Source: Parapedobacter flavus
Lineage (GTDB): Bacteria; Bacteroidota; Bacteroidia; Sphingobacteriales; Sphingobacteriaceae
NCBI RefSeq assembly: GCF_035818675.1
Contig: NZ_JAYKZZ010000009.1
Location: 62,001-126,000, forward strand
Length of the DNA stretch: 64,000 nucleotides
Reading direction: 5' to 3'
Both the position numbers and the translations under genes were made by a program. The notes below the pieces were generated by a model. The model ran no database searches, was not told where the DNA came from, and saw only the letters and a list, made by a program, of their open reading frames with translations. Positions 43,781 through 52,102 of the stretch are shown in pieces. Numbering within the stretch: position 1 is the stretch's first letter; each line of letters opens with the position of its first letter.

Positions 43781-44641
43781 ATGAGACAGCTCAAAATTAC
43801 ACAATCCATTACCAATCGCGAGTCACAATCGTTAGATAAATACTTGCATGAGATTGGTAAAGTAGACTTGATTACAGCCGAAGAAGAGGTGATCCTCGCC
43901 CAGAAAATAAGGGAAGGCGACCAGGCCGCTTTGGAGCGGTTGACGAAGACGAACCTTCGTTTCGTCGTCTCCGTGGCCAAGCAGTACCAAAACCAAGGGC
44001 TCACTTTGGGCGACTTAATCAACGAGGGGAACCTCGGATTGATTAAAGCCGCTAAGCGTTTTGATGAAACTAAGGGTTTTAAGTTTATCTCTTACGCCGT
44101 ATGGTGGATCCGTCAATCCATCCTGCAGGCTATCGCCGAGCAATCGCGTATTGTCCGTCTTCCATTGAATCAGGTAGGTTCGTTAAGCAAAATCAGCAAA
44201 GCATTCTCCAGGTTGGAGCAGGAATACGAACGCGAACCCTCACCTGAAGAATTGGCAGACATCCTCGAGACCACGGTTGATAAGGTTTCCGACACATTGA
44301 GCAATTCCGGGCGCCATGTTTCCATGGATGCACCGTTCGTGCAAGGTGAAGAAAACACATTATTGGACGTGCTCGAAAACGCCGACCCGGATACGGACAG
44401 CACACTGATAGACGAATCGCTTTCCGAAGAAATCAAACGGTCATTGGCCACGCTCACCGAGCGCGAACGTGAAATCATCGTATTGTTTTTCGGCCTGGGT
44501 TCGAACCACCAATTGTCTTTGGAAGAAATCGGCGAGAAATTCAACCTCACTCGTGAGCGTGTGCGCCAAATCAAAGATAAAGCGTTGCAACGCCTGCGCC
44601 ACACATCACGCAGTCGCATCCTGAAATCTTATCTAGGCTAA
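43781..44641 (+). CDS. rpoD: Primary RNA polymerase sigma factor (RpoD/SigA)
   Basis: A 286-residue primary sigma factor of the Bacteroidota type. It begins with MRQLKITQSITNRESQSLDKYL (split at residue 15) and lacks region 1.1. Region 1.2 is YLHEIGKVDLITAEEE, region 2 includes GDLINEGNLGLIKAAKRFD and the -10 recognition helix KFISYAVWWIRQSI, and region 4.2 includes SLEEIGEKFNLTRERVRQIK. This is the housekeeping sigma that recognises TAnnTTTG promoters in the phylum. It is followed by a strong terminator. Confidence 0.96.
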   Translation: MRQLKITQSITNRESQSLDKYLHEIGKVDLITAEEEVILAQKIREGDQAALERLTKTNLRFVVSVAKQYQNQGLTLGDLINEGNLGLIKAAKRFDETKGFKFISYAVWWIRQSILQAIAEQSRIVRLPLNQVGSLSKISKAFSRLEQEYEREPSPEELADILETTVDKVSDTLSNSGRHVSMDAPFVQGEENTLLDVLENADPDTDSTLIDESLSEEIKRSLATLTEREREIIVLFFGLGSNHQLSLEEIGEKFNLTRERVRQIKDKALQRLRHTSRSRILKSYLG

Positions 44642-44676
44642 TATACATCAAGGTCTACAACAAGGTCTAAATGACA

Positions 44677-44704
44677 AAACGCCCTGACAACCATCAGGGC
44701 GTTT
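44677..44704. terminator. Bidirectional terminator after rpoD
   Basis: AAACGCCCTGA (44677-44687) pairs perfectly with TCAGGGCGTTT (44694-44704) over a 6-nt loop, with A- and T-rich ends. It separates rpoD from the convergent M16 peptidase gene. Confidence 0.9.
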
Positions 44705-44723
44705 CTTGTTCCACACGCGGGTA

Positions 44724-47564
44724 TTATTGCGCTTCGGGCATAAGCACAAATTTAAATAGTCGCTCTTCCCCAAGGTATTTGTTCGCTACGGCTTTTACGC
44801 TTTCCGGAGTCACCTTACTCAGTTCATCCACATACTTTAAAATGTAGGCAGGGTCCTCATTGCGCTGGTAAGCGCCGGATAAGTGGCCCAACCAAAAGCT
44901 GTTTTCGCGCAACTGCACTTCCAACTGGCGTTTCTGTTCGCTCACGAACTTCTCGATGTCTACTTGCTCCGGACCATTCTGCTTGATTTTATTAATCTCA
45001 TCGAGTGCCGATTGCATCAGCGGTTCCACCATATCCGGGCTGGTTCCGTAAGCCACACTGAAGGAATACCTAAAGCGCGGCGATTTCGAGTACGATGCCC
45101 GTGCGGACACACCGTAGACCCCACTTTCGGCCTCGCGCAGGCGTTCGATCAATTTAATGTTCAAGATGCTTTCCAACGCATCGAGTTGCATATTTTCCGC
45201 TTCTGAGTAATCGTAATCGCCAAAATAGTAGAGCCGTACGCTCGATTTCTGTTCCTTCCCCCGATATACCGTGCGCTCCAATCCTTCCTTAGGCGGATAA
45301 AGGCCGAGGTCGCGGGCTTCCTCCTCCCTATCTGTACTCGGCAGGCCGCCAAGATACTGCAATATCAAAGGCATCAGCTCATCTTCCGTAAAACTCCCCA
45401 CAATGGTCACGGTAAAGTCGGACGCATCTGCAAAACGCTGCGTGTAAATGGCATATGCCATCTGGGGGTCTATCTGGTCCACTTGTTCTACCGTCATGCT
45501 CGTACGGCGGATGTTGTGATCATACAACACGGCATTGATCGTGTCGGAAAATACGGCGTTAGGATCGTCCAATCGGTTGGCAAGCGAGGCTTTTATCCGT
45601 TGCATATACCCTTCAAAAACCTCCATATCCAGGCGTGGTACCGTAAAATAAGCATATATAAGTTCAAATGCCGTCTGCAGGTCTTTCTTCCCACTGGTGG
45701 CGTTGAAGCCTTCCGACAGCTCACTGATGTACGGCCTTACCGACACTTTCTTGCCACTGAGGTATTTCGACAGTTGGGTAGCGTCATAATAGCCGAGACC
45801 ACTGCCGCCTACCACACTTGCTGCATAGGCCGCCGAGAGAAAATCTTTGTCATCATAAAGCGACGTTCCCCCGGGACTGAAAGCGGTTATTCTTATTTCA
45901 TCATTCTTGAAATCAGTTGGCTTAAGCACTACACGTACACCGTTGCTTAATATCATTTCCGTTACGCCAAGCTCAGGGCGCTCATTCCGTTCGGTAACCG
46001 TCCCCGGCTGCGGTAGCTCTTCCAATAGCGGCATCTCCTGCACGTTGTCGTCATACGGTTCGATATCCGATGCCTTTATGGCAGTCAGCCATCCATCCAC
46101 GGTCTGTTCGTCGGGCAGGCTGTCCCGATCTTTTTCGGGGGCCAAGATGAGGATATCCCGGTTCACATCGGTATAATACTGGTCCGCCAGTGCATTTACG
46201 TTAGCTAATGCAATGGTGCCGATGAGTGATTTACCTAAGCGGTAGCGATCTTCATTGCTCAGCGCCCGTTCGTCTTGCAGGAAATGGTTTAGGTAGGTAC
46301 CTACGTAGCTTTCCGACTTCCGTTTGTCGCGTTCGGCATATGAAGATTCTACACTGGTGATAAAATTACTTTTGGCACGCTCCAATTCGGTGGCCGTAAA
46401 TCCATGCCGTTTGATGCGTTCAAACTCGGTGACCACCGCCTCAAAACCACGTTGTATCTCACCAGGCTTCGCGGCCACATACATCGTAAAAGCATCCAGC
46501 CCCCGTAGAAATCCGCCAATGCTGCCGCCACCCTGGATGAAAGGTGGATCCGACTGGCGTGTCAGTTCCGCAAAGCGGGCTCCGGCCATCTGGTTGAAGA
46601 GCGACTTGGTAAGCTGCATGCGGTAGTCGCCCACTGTTTTCACCGTTGCCTCGGGGTGCTTGATGATGACCTGGACCACGGTCTGCGGCATTTCGGCGTC
46701 CGTTACTGCCATAAACTGGTTTTCGCTCGTCAATGGGATGGTGTACTCCGCCCTCGCAGGTGCATCTGCAGGGTTCTTCAAATCTGAAAACAGGGCCTTA
46801 ACACGCTGTTCCATATCCGCCACGTCGATGTCGCCCACAATGATAAGTGATTGCAGATTAGGTCGGTACCAGTTGTGGTGGAAATTTCGTAGCGTCTCGT
46901 GGTCAAACCCCTCAATCAGCTCGCGTGTGCCTATCGGCAGCCGCTGTGCGTATCGTGAGTCGTTCAATATCATCGGGAAATATTGGTCGCGCATACGCTG
47001 CTGCGCCCCCCTGCCACCGAGTAGCTCATTAAGTACAACACCGCGTTCCTTGTCTATTTCCTCGCCATCCAGCAGTGCATCCTGCGCCCAGTCGCGCATC
47101 ACCTGTAGGCCGCTGTCCAGCAGGGCCGGGTCGTCCGATGGGATGGGCAGTTGATAAACCGTTTCATCAAACGAGGTGTACGCATTCAGGTCGGAGCCAA
47201 ATCGCACACCGGCCCGCTGCAGGTAATCCACCAGCTCATTTTTCGGGAAGTTTTTGGTGCCGTTGAACTGCATGTGTTCAAGGAAATGGGCCAGTCCCCT
47301 TTCGTCATCCGTCTCTAATATCGAACCCACCCTCGTGGCCAAATACATCACCACGCGGTCTTGGGGCTCTTCGTTATGACGTATGTAATAGGTGAACCCG
47401 TTGGCAAGTTTACCGCGCAGCACTGTGGTATCCATCGGCAGTGTGTCGGTCAGCAATAAGCTGTCTACCGATGGCAGTGCGTTGGATATGGCCACCTGCG
47501 GAGCGAAAAATAAGATAAACAAAGGTGTTGTCAGCAAATAAAATAATCGATTCATGTTGTGCAT
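44724..47564 (-). CDS. M16 (insulinase-like) zinc metallopeptidase, exported
   Basis: A 946-residue fused M16 peptidase. A signal peptide is followed by the inverted zinc motif HFLEH (H93, E96, H97) and the distal Glu in VVLNELLGGRG. A second, inactive M16 half follows (about 510-940) without the motif. The two halves form a closed clamp that degrades unfolded peptides; with the export signal it should act in the periplasm. ATG 47564 or 47555 (MNRLFYLL) can both start the signal. It is a single gene with a -7 box about 50 nt upstream. Confidence 0.9.
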   Translation of the reverse strand: MHNMNRLFYLLTTPLFILFFAPQVAISNALPSVDSLLLTDTLPMDTTVLRGKLANGFTYYIRHNEEPQDRVVMYLATRVGSILETDDERGLAHFLEHMQFNGTKNFPKNELVDYLQRAGVRFGSDLNAYTSFDETVYQLPIPSDDPALLDSGLQVMRDWAQDALLDGEEIDKERGVVLNELLGGRGAQQRMRDQYFPMILNDSRYAQRLPIGTRELIEGFDHETLRNFHHNWYRPNLQSLIIVGDIDVADMEQRVKALFSDLKNPADAPARAEYTIPLTSENQFMAVTDAEMPQTVVQVIIKHPEATVKTVGDYRMQLTKSLFNQMAGARFAELTRQSDPPFIQGGGSIGGFLRGLDAFTMYVAAKPGEIQRGFEAVVTEFERIKRHGFTATELERAKSNFITSVESSYAERDKRKSESYVGTYLNHFLQDERALSNEDRYRLGKSLIGTIALANVNALADQYYTDVNRDILILAPEKDRDSLPDEQTVDGWLTAIKASDIEPYDDNVQEMPLLEELPQPGTVTERNERPELGVTEMILSNGVRVVLKPTDFKNDEIRITAFSPGGTSLYDDKDFLSAAYAASVVGGSGLGYYDATQLSKYLSGKKVSVRPYISELSEGFNATSGKKDLQTAFELIYAYFTVPRLDMEVFEGYMQRIKASLANRLDDPNAVFSDTINAVLYDHNIRRTSMTVEQVDQIDPQMAYAIYTQRFADASDFTVTIVGSFTEDELMPLILQYLGGLPSTDREEEARDLGLYPPKEGLERTVYRGKEQKSSVRLYYFGDYDYSEAENMQLDALESILNIKLIERLREAESGVYGVSARASYSKSPRFRYSFSVAYGTSPDMVEPLMQSALDEINKIKQNGPEQVDIEKFVSEQKRQLEVQLRENSFWLGHLSGAYQRNEDPAYILKYVDELSKVTPESVKAVANKYLGEERLFKFVLMPEAQ

Positions 47565-47615
47565 TTTATGTTGAGCATATAAAGGTTAATGGCCGCGATG
47601 AAAATCGGCTCGTGC

Positions 47616-47623
47616 CAAAAGTA
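47616..47623 (-). promoter_or_regulatory. -7 box TACTTTTG for the M16 peptidase gene
   Basis: The minus strand reads TACTTTTG, about 50 nt before the start. It lies in the 155-bp gap shared with the divergent lipoprotein gene. Confidence 0.55.
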
Positions 47624-47694
47624 GTAAATATTTTTTTTGATGGGTGCGAAAATAATGTTAATCGCAAAACGTTGGAATAACTTTTGCAAATCGA

Positions 47695-47702
47695 TACCTT
47701 TG
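47695..47702 (+). promoter_or_regulatory. -7 box TACCTTTG for the lipoprotein gene
   Basis: TACCTTTG ends 17 nt before the ATG at 47720. Since the box lies inside the longer TTG-started frame (47684), it also argues for the later start. Confidence 0.6.
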
Positions 47703-47719
47703 AAAATAAACGTATACGT

Positions 47720-48289
47720 ATGGCAATATCTATCCGCTTACTATCGATGCTGTGCTTGGTCACGATTTTCGGGGCCTGTGGCAGCGACAAATCCATCAGC
47801 GACCGTGTGGCGCTGGGCGAAATAAGCTTCTTTCTTGAATCCAACCCGGTTTATGAAACCGCCGAGATAGATTACGGCGAGGTAAAATTCAGTCAGAAAC
47901 AGGATGCCGATCTGTTCACCGCATATGAGGCGCTTGAAAAGAACGGCTACGTGACGATGGAGTTACTGAAGGAACGCAAACGGTTCCTATCGAAAGACAG
48001 CATCTTCATTTATTTGGTTAAACTTACGGACAAGTCCATCCCTTTTGTGTTGGAAAAGACAGAAAAGCGGGCTAAGGTAAAAACGGCAACATACGCACTG
48101 GATGAAGGCGGCGGCGCCCATATTGAACAAACCGGTAAGAACCGTGCTAAAGCCACAGTAACGCTTTCAAAGTCCGAAACGGATTTCGCCGACTTCGCCA
48201 AAAAAGGCGCGGACAATAATGCTTCATTCATTAAAAAGACCTATTCGTTGCGCTTCAATAGTGAAACGGGCTGGGGCGTAACCAAATAG
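47720..48289 (+). CDS. Predicted lipoprotein of unknown function
   Basis: A 189-residue protein with a lipoprotein signal ending FGAC (C20), then a soluble basic domain with no motif I recognise. Hydrophobic strands alternate with Lys/Thr-rich turns; the end reads SETGWGVTK. The start at 47720 gives a clean signal peptide. The following membrane protein gene starts 3 bp after its stop, so the pair is coupled and may act together in the envelope. No function is proposed. Confidence 0.75.
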   Translation: MAISIRLLSMLCLVTIFGACGSDKSISDRVALGEISFFLESNPVYETAEIDYGEVKFSQKQDADLFTAYEALEKNGYVTMELLKERKRFLSKDSIFIYLVKLTDKSIPFVLEKTEKRAKVKTATYALDEGGGAHIEQTGKNRAKATVTLSKSETDFADFAKKGADNNASFIKKTYSLRFNSETGWGVTK

Positions 48290-48292
48290 ACG

Positions 48293-48778
48293 ATGAAAGG
48301 CTTGTCCACCCTCATTGCCATACAGGCACTCCTATCCACCATTTCCGGCGTCTTGCTCTCGCAGATGTCGTTTATCGGCAAGGTCGGCATCAGTGTGATG
48401 TATCGCGAATACGGCCTGTTCAAAATTTGGTGGCAAACCGCTACCTTACTGTTTGTCATCCAGCTGGCCCTGCTGCTCGTACTATGGCTAGTGAAGCGGC
48501 TACTGGTCCGCCGACTGGCATTTGCAGTATTCCTACTCTTCCTGCTTTTCGGGCTGGTGGGTGCCTATTTCACCTACCTCGATTTCACGACCACCACCCA
48601 CCGGGTAATGAAGGCGAATTTCCACGCAGGCGTTTACCTCTTTTGGGGCACGTGGGCATTGGTGTGCATCTATTTCATGGCGGTGCCCCTGAAAAAGCGT
48701 CAGCGCAGTGGGGCCATAACTGAATCGGCGGAGGGCGATACCCCCGTGGCACCGCTTCCGCCGACCGATCGTTCTTAA
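48293..48778 (+). CDS. Small integral membrane protein, four predicted helices
   Basis: A 161-residue protein with four hydrophobic segments (about 1-22, 42-65, 70-95, 105-130) and a charged, Pro-rich C-terminus (DTPVAPLPPTDRS). It is coupled to the lipoprotein gene upstream. The family is not recognised. Its stop codon lies in the first copy of an 18-bp tandem duplication whose second copy holds the stop of the convergent esterase gene. Confidence 0.75.
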   Translation: MKGLSTLIAIQALLSTISGVLLSQMSFIGKVGISVMYREYGLFKIWWQTATLLFVIQLALLLVLWLVKRLLVRRLAFAVFLLFLLFGLVGAYFTYLDFTTTTHRVMKANFHAGVYLFWGTWALVCIYFMAVPLKKRQRSGAITESAEGDTPVAPLPPTDRS

Positions 48779-48803
48779 AAGTCCCATCGTTCTTAAAAGT
48801 CCC
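48768..48803. repeat. 18-bp perfect tandem duplication at a convergent gene end
   Basis: ATCGTTCTTAAAAGTCCC occurs twice in direct succession (48768-48785 and 48786-48803). The first copy supplies the TAA of the plus-strand membrane protein, the second the TAA of the minus-strand esterase. It looks like a recent slippage or duplication that spaced the two ends apart. Confidence 0.85.
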
Positions 48804-50196
48804 AGTTATCCGTCCGGAATGGAGCGACTGGCAACCCGTTGGTGTTAAACAAGTTGGGCATAGCCGTTTCCGTAAAACCGAAGCGTACTGCTACAGGTTC
48901 GGTCACCTCGGGCGACGATACGATGAGTTCATTCCCTTTGATGACACCCTGTGCCTCGTGGAAAACATGATCGGCACCAGCGATATAGAGGTCCGTAATC
49001 CGGTCGCCTTTCACCTTCAATCCATCTGTGAGGTAATCAAAAGAAACCGCAATCGCTTTACCCTGCACCCGATGTGTTTTATACAACGGTGACCGATAAT
49101 CCGAGTCGTTTCGCACCCCGTAGTGTGCATTCAATGCGATAGTGGCCAGCCTATTGGCTACTTCCCGCTTTTGCGCGGGATGGATATTCTTGATGTCGTC
49201 CACGAGGTCGCTCACAACCACCATGCCCGTGTTAGGCAGGGTCTTCGCCGTCATGTCCTGCTGTTCGCGGAGAAGCGCCGCCAATGGCTGTTCATTACCG
49301 TAGGTAAATGGAGCAATCTGCACAAAATAAAAGGGTAGCTCCGCGTCCCAGGCCATCCGCCATGAGGTCACCATGGCGCGCATCAGCTTATCATAGCCTT
49401 GCCATGTACCCACGTTGCTTTCGCCTTGGTACCAGTAAAAACCCGATAGTGCGAATGACGTCAACGGCCTGATCATGCTGTTCCAAAGTACGCCGGCATC
49501 ATTTGGCCGATAAGGTGATTCGCCCTGTAGGTCGCCCAGCCGGTGTAGCTCTTTGTCATTTTCAATGAGGTAGTCGGGTGTCCATACCTCGGCTGGCGTG
49601 CCGCCCCAGGAGGCATTGATGATGCCGATGGGGACGTCCAGCTCCGCGCGTAGTTTCTTTGCAATGAAATAGCCAATGGCCGAGAACGGCTTCAGCGACT
49701 CGGCGCTCAGCGTCTGCCAGTTGTTGGGAATATCGTCTTGCGGATAATCTGCCGCGGTTCGGCTTACCTGCAGTAAACGTATTTGGTTGTCGTTGGCTTG
49801 GGGCAGCTCATCCAGTATTTCCTGCAATTGTTGATTACCGCCCCATTCCATGTTCGACTGCCCCGAACACAGCCATACGTCGCCCAATAGGATGTTATCT
49901 AGCGTGATTTTGGTTCCTGCTGACGCAATTTCCACCTCGTAAGGACCGCCCGCTTGGGTAGTGGGCAGTTGGACCATCCAGCGGCCGCCGTTGTCGACCG
50001 TAGTCTTTACCGTGTCGTCAAGCCACGAGGCTTTGATGGTCACCTCACTGGCGGCGTATCCCCAACCCCAGATATTGGCGTCCGCATTTCGCTGCAACAC
50101 CATGTTATCCGATAGTACGTGCGGTATCCGTAGTTGACCGAAACAGGCGAGTTGGAGTGCCACCGCGAGGCACGTAAGCAGAAACGTTTTTCTCAT
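48793..50196 (-). CDS. Exported sialate O-acetylesterase (SGNH family)
   Basis: A 467-residue exported esterase that removes O-acetyl groups from sialic acids or other sugars. After the signal peptide (MRKTFLLTCLAVALQLACFG) and a beta-sandwich come the SGNH blocks: CSGQSNMEWGGN with the nucleophile serine, YWYQGESNVG, and a C-terminal Asp/His region near DIKNIHPAQK. Length is normal. It is not inside an evident polysaccharide utilisation locus. Its stop falls in the tandem duplication noted above. Confidence 0.9.
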   Translation of the reverse strand: MRKTFLLTCLAVALQLACFGQLRIPHVLSDNMVLQRNADANIWGWGYAASEVTIKASWLDDTVKTTVDNGGRWMVQLPTTQAGGPYEVEIASAGTKITLDNILLGDVWLCSGQSNMEWGGNQQLQEILDELPQANDNQIRLLQVSRTAADYPQDDIPNNWQTLSAESLKPFSAIGYFIAKKLRAELDVPIGIINASWGGTPAEVWTPDYLIENDKELHRLGDLQGESPYRPNDAGVLWNSMIRPLTSFALSGFYWYQGESNVGTWQGYDKLMRAMVTSWRMAWDAELPFYFVQIAPFTYGNEQPLAALLREQQDMTAKTLPNTGMVVVSDLVDDIKNIHPAQKREVANRLATIALNAHYGVRNDSDYRSPLYKTHRVQGKAIAVSFDYLTDGLKVKGDRITDLYIAGADHVFHEAQGVIKGNELIVSSPEVTEPVAVRFGFTETAMPNLFNTNGLPVAPFRTDNWDF

Positions 50197-50278
50197 GTTT
50201 GTGTTATTTTAAATCGACCGCCAATATAGAAAAATAGGCCGGAAAAATAAATCGGGCACCATCAACTAATTAATTTAG

Positions 50279-50286
50279 TACTTTTG
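50279..50286 (+). promoter_or_regulatory. -7 box TACTTTTG for the exonuclease/GIY-YIG gene
   Basis: TACTTTTG ends 5 nt before the ATG at 50292. An out-of-frame ATG at 50288 lies between. A leaderless transcript is predicted. Confidence 0.65.
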
Positions 50287-50291
50287 CATGC

Positions 50292-51656
50292 ATGAAGCCA
50301 TCCACCACTTCCGTCCAATACGCTATCGTGGATATCGAAACCACGGGTGGCTACGCATCGGGCAGCGGCATTACCGAGATTGCCATCCTTATCCACGACG
50401 GGCATCGGGTTGTCGACCGTTATGAAACGCTCATCAACCCCCACCGCCCCATACCGCTGGCCATCCAAGCCCTCACCGGCATTACCGACGCGCTCGTGGC
50501 CGATAGCCCTGCGTTTCACGAAGTGGCCCCGCGTATATACGCGCTGCTTGCCGACCATATATTTGTTGCTCACAACGTCAACTTCGACTATTCGTTTGTA
50601 AAACACCACCTCGCCGCAGCAGGGTATCACCTCGACGTACGCAAACTGTGCACCGTACGGATGAGTCGCAAGCTGCGCCCGGGTCTCCCATCTTACAGCT
50701 TGGGGAAGCTTTGCGATGCGTTGGGTATATCCATCAACAACCGTCACCGTGCGATGGGGGATGCCGAAGCGACGGCCATCCTGTTCGGTCAATTGATGGA
50801 GGGCGATACACAAGGGGTCATCGTCGATATGCTGAAGAAGACATCGAAGCACCAGCAGTTGCCCCCCAACCTACCCAAGGAGCAGTTCGATGCACTTCCC
50901 AACGGCATTGGGGTTTATTATTTCCGCGATAAAGGCGGCAAGACCATCTATGTAGGCAAGGCTCGCGATATCCGCAAGCGGATTGCCCAGCACTTCACGG
51001 GGCACACCCCGCAGTTACAACGCCAGCATTTCCTGCGCCACATCCATTCCGTTACGTATGAGCGCTGTGGCACCGAACTGATGGCGCTGTTGTTAGAAGC
51101 CGCCGAAATACAACGCCTATGGCCCGCATACAACCGGGCACTGAAGCGCTTCGAACCCAAGTTTGCATTGTATGCGTATGAAGATTGTGGTGACTACCTA
51201 CGCCTCGCCATCGGGAAGCACGGTAAGCACCATAACCCTGTGCATGTTTTTCATCGGCACCTCGATGCGTACAACCTGCTCCACCGGCTCATCCGAGAAT
51301 TTGACCTCCATCCGGGACTTTGCGGCATAGGGAAACCCATCGCACCACCCCCTCCCAGCACCCACAACCCAAGAATACAACAAGCTATTTACCACCTTGG
51401 GCACCATCTGCCCACCTTTGCCATCATCGATCAAGGGCGCAGCGGCGATGAGAAAAGCTGCATTTGGGTAGAACAGGGCAAATTATATGGCATGGGTTAC
51501 ATCAGTCAGCATGCCGACCTGGCTACTCCGGGGGCGGTCAAGGAGGCGCTCACCCCCTATCCCAGCAATCATTACATGATGCAGCTTATCTACAGCTATG
51601 CCGAAAAGCATCCGGCCGTCGTATGGAGGCCGGATCTGCATAGCCAGCAGGTTTAA
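50292..51656 (+). CDS. DnaQ-type exonuclease fused to a GIY-YIG (UvrC-like) nuclease
   Basis: A 454-residue two-nuclease protein. Residues about 8-170 form a DEDDh 3'-5' exonuclease like the DNA polymerase III epsilon subunit (D14 and E16 in VDIETTGG; HNVNFDYSFV; HRAMGDAEATA). Residues about 195-280 form a GIY-YIG endonuclease as in UvrC (GVYYFRDKGGKTIYVGKARD, with Arg and the later Glu in LLLEAAEIQRLWP). The last about 170 residues are unassigned. It recalls mycobacterial epsilon-UvrC fusions and Cho. An excision repair or processing role is inferred. It is a monocistronic gene with a promoter box 5 nt before the ATG. Confidence 0.88.
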   Translation: MKPSTTSVQYAIVDIETTGGYASGSGITEIAILIHDGHRVVDRYETLINPHRPIPLAIQALTGITDALVADSPAFHEVAPRIYALLADHIFVAHNVNFDYSFVKHHLAAAGYHLDVRKLCTVRMSRKLRPGLPSYSLGKLCDALGISINNRHRAMGDAEATAILFGQLMEGDTQGVIVDMLKKTSKHQQLPPNLPKEQFDALPNGIGVYYFRDKGGKTIYVGKARDIRKRIAQHFTGHTPQLQRQHFLRHIHSVTYERCGTELMALLLEAAEIQRLWPAYNRALKRFEPKFALYAYEDCGDYLRLAIGKHGKHHNPVHVFHRHLDAYNLLHRLIREFDLHPGLCGIGKPIAPPPPSTHNPRIQQAIYHLGHHLPTFAIIDQGRSGDEKSCIWVEQGKLYGMGYISQHADLATPGAVKEALTPYPSNHYMMQLIYSYAEKHPAVVWRPDLHSQQV

Positions 51657-51668
51657 CACGGTACTTCG

Positions 51669-52025
51669 TTAATCGGGTTGCTCGCTGAGCGGATTCCGCC
51701 ACACTTCGCGGATGAACTTGGCATGGCCGAAATCCTCTCCGTTTACCTTGTTATTGCCAGCGAACCCACCAAGCCCGCCAATCACCTTGCATTCGGCATC
51801 CTTTACCTCCGAAACCCAATCGCAGCAACAGGCGCTGTTGAACACGTAAACGTATTGGTTTTGGAAAACGTATTCGGTCACCACCGCATGATCACATATC
51901 CGGTCCGAAGTTGAGAAGGCCGCAATCTCCTCGCGCATACACGCCGTCAAGGCGCCTACGTCGCGTTTTGAACACGATAGCATCGTGGCAATCAGCAACA
52001 GGGCAATCATTCGTAACTTGTCCAT
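51669..52025 (-). CDS. DUF6970-type lipoprotein
   Basis: A 118-residue protein with a lipoprotein signal (MDKLRMIALLLIATMLSC, lipid anchor C18). The mature part has the pattern of DUF6970: CMREEIAAF, a VTEYVFQNQYVYVF strand pair, CCCDWVSEV, and GGLGGFAGN near the end. Function is unknown. Start 52025 is set by the signal; a longer frame to 52136 would run into the divergent GH76 gene. It ends 12 bp from the convergent nuclease gene. Confidence 0.78.
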   Translation of the reverse strand: MDKLRMIALLLIATMLSCSKRDVGALTACMREEIAAFSTSDRICDHAVVTEYVFQNQYVYVFNSACCCDWVSEVKDAECKVIGGLGGFAGNNKVNGEDFGHAKFIREVWRNPLSEQPD

Positions 52026-52087
52026 TACTAAGTCGTATTTGTTTGGTAATACGAATATCGGGTTTATTTTGCTACACCGCAATTGTG

Positions 52088-52095
52088 TAAGTTTG
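52088..52095 (+). promoter_or_regulatory. -7 box TAAGTTTG for the GH76-like gene
   Basis: TAAGTTTG ends 7 nt before the ATG at 52103 (10 nt before a second in-frame ATG at 52106). The leader is at most a few nucleotides. Confidence 0.55.
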
Positions 52096-52102
52096 CGCCC
52101 AT

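Noticed and set aside
50288..50290. Alternative ATG for the DnaQ/GIY-YIG gene
   Set aside because: It is out of frame with the exonuclease domain; the in-frame ATG is at 50292.
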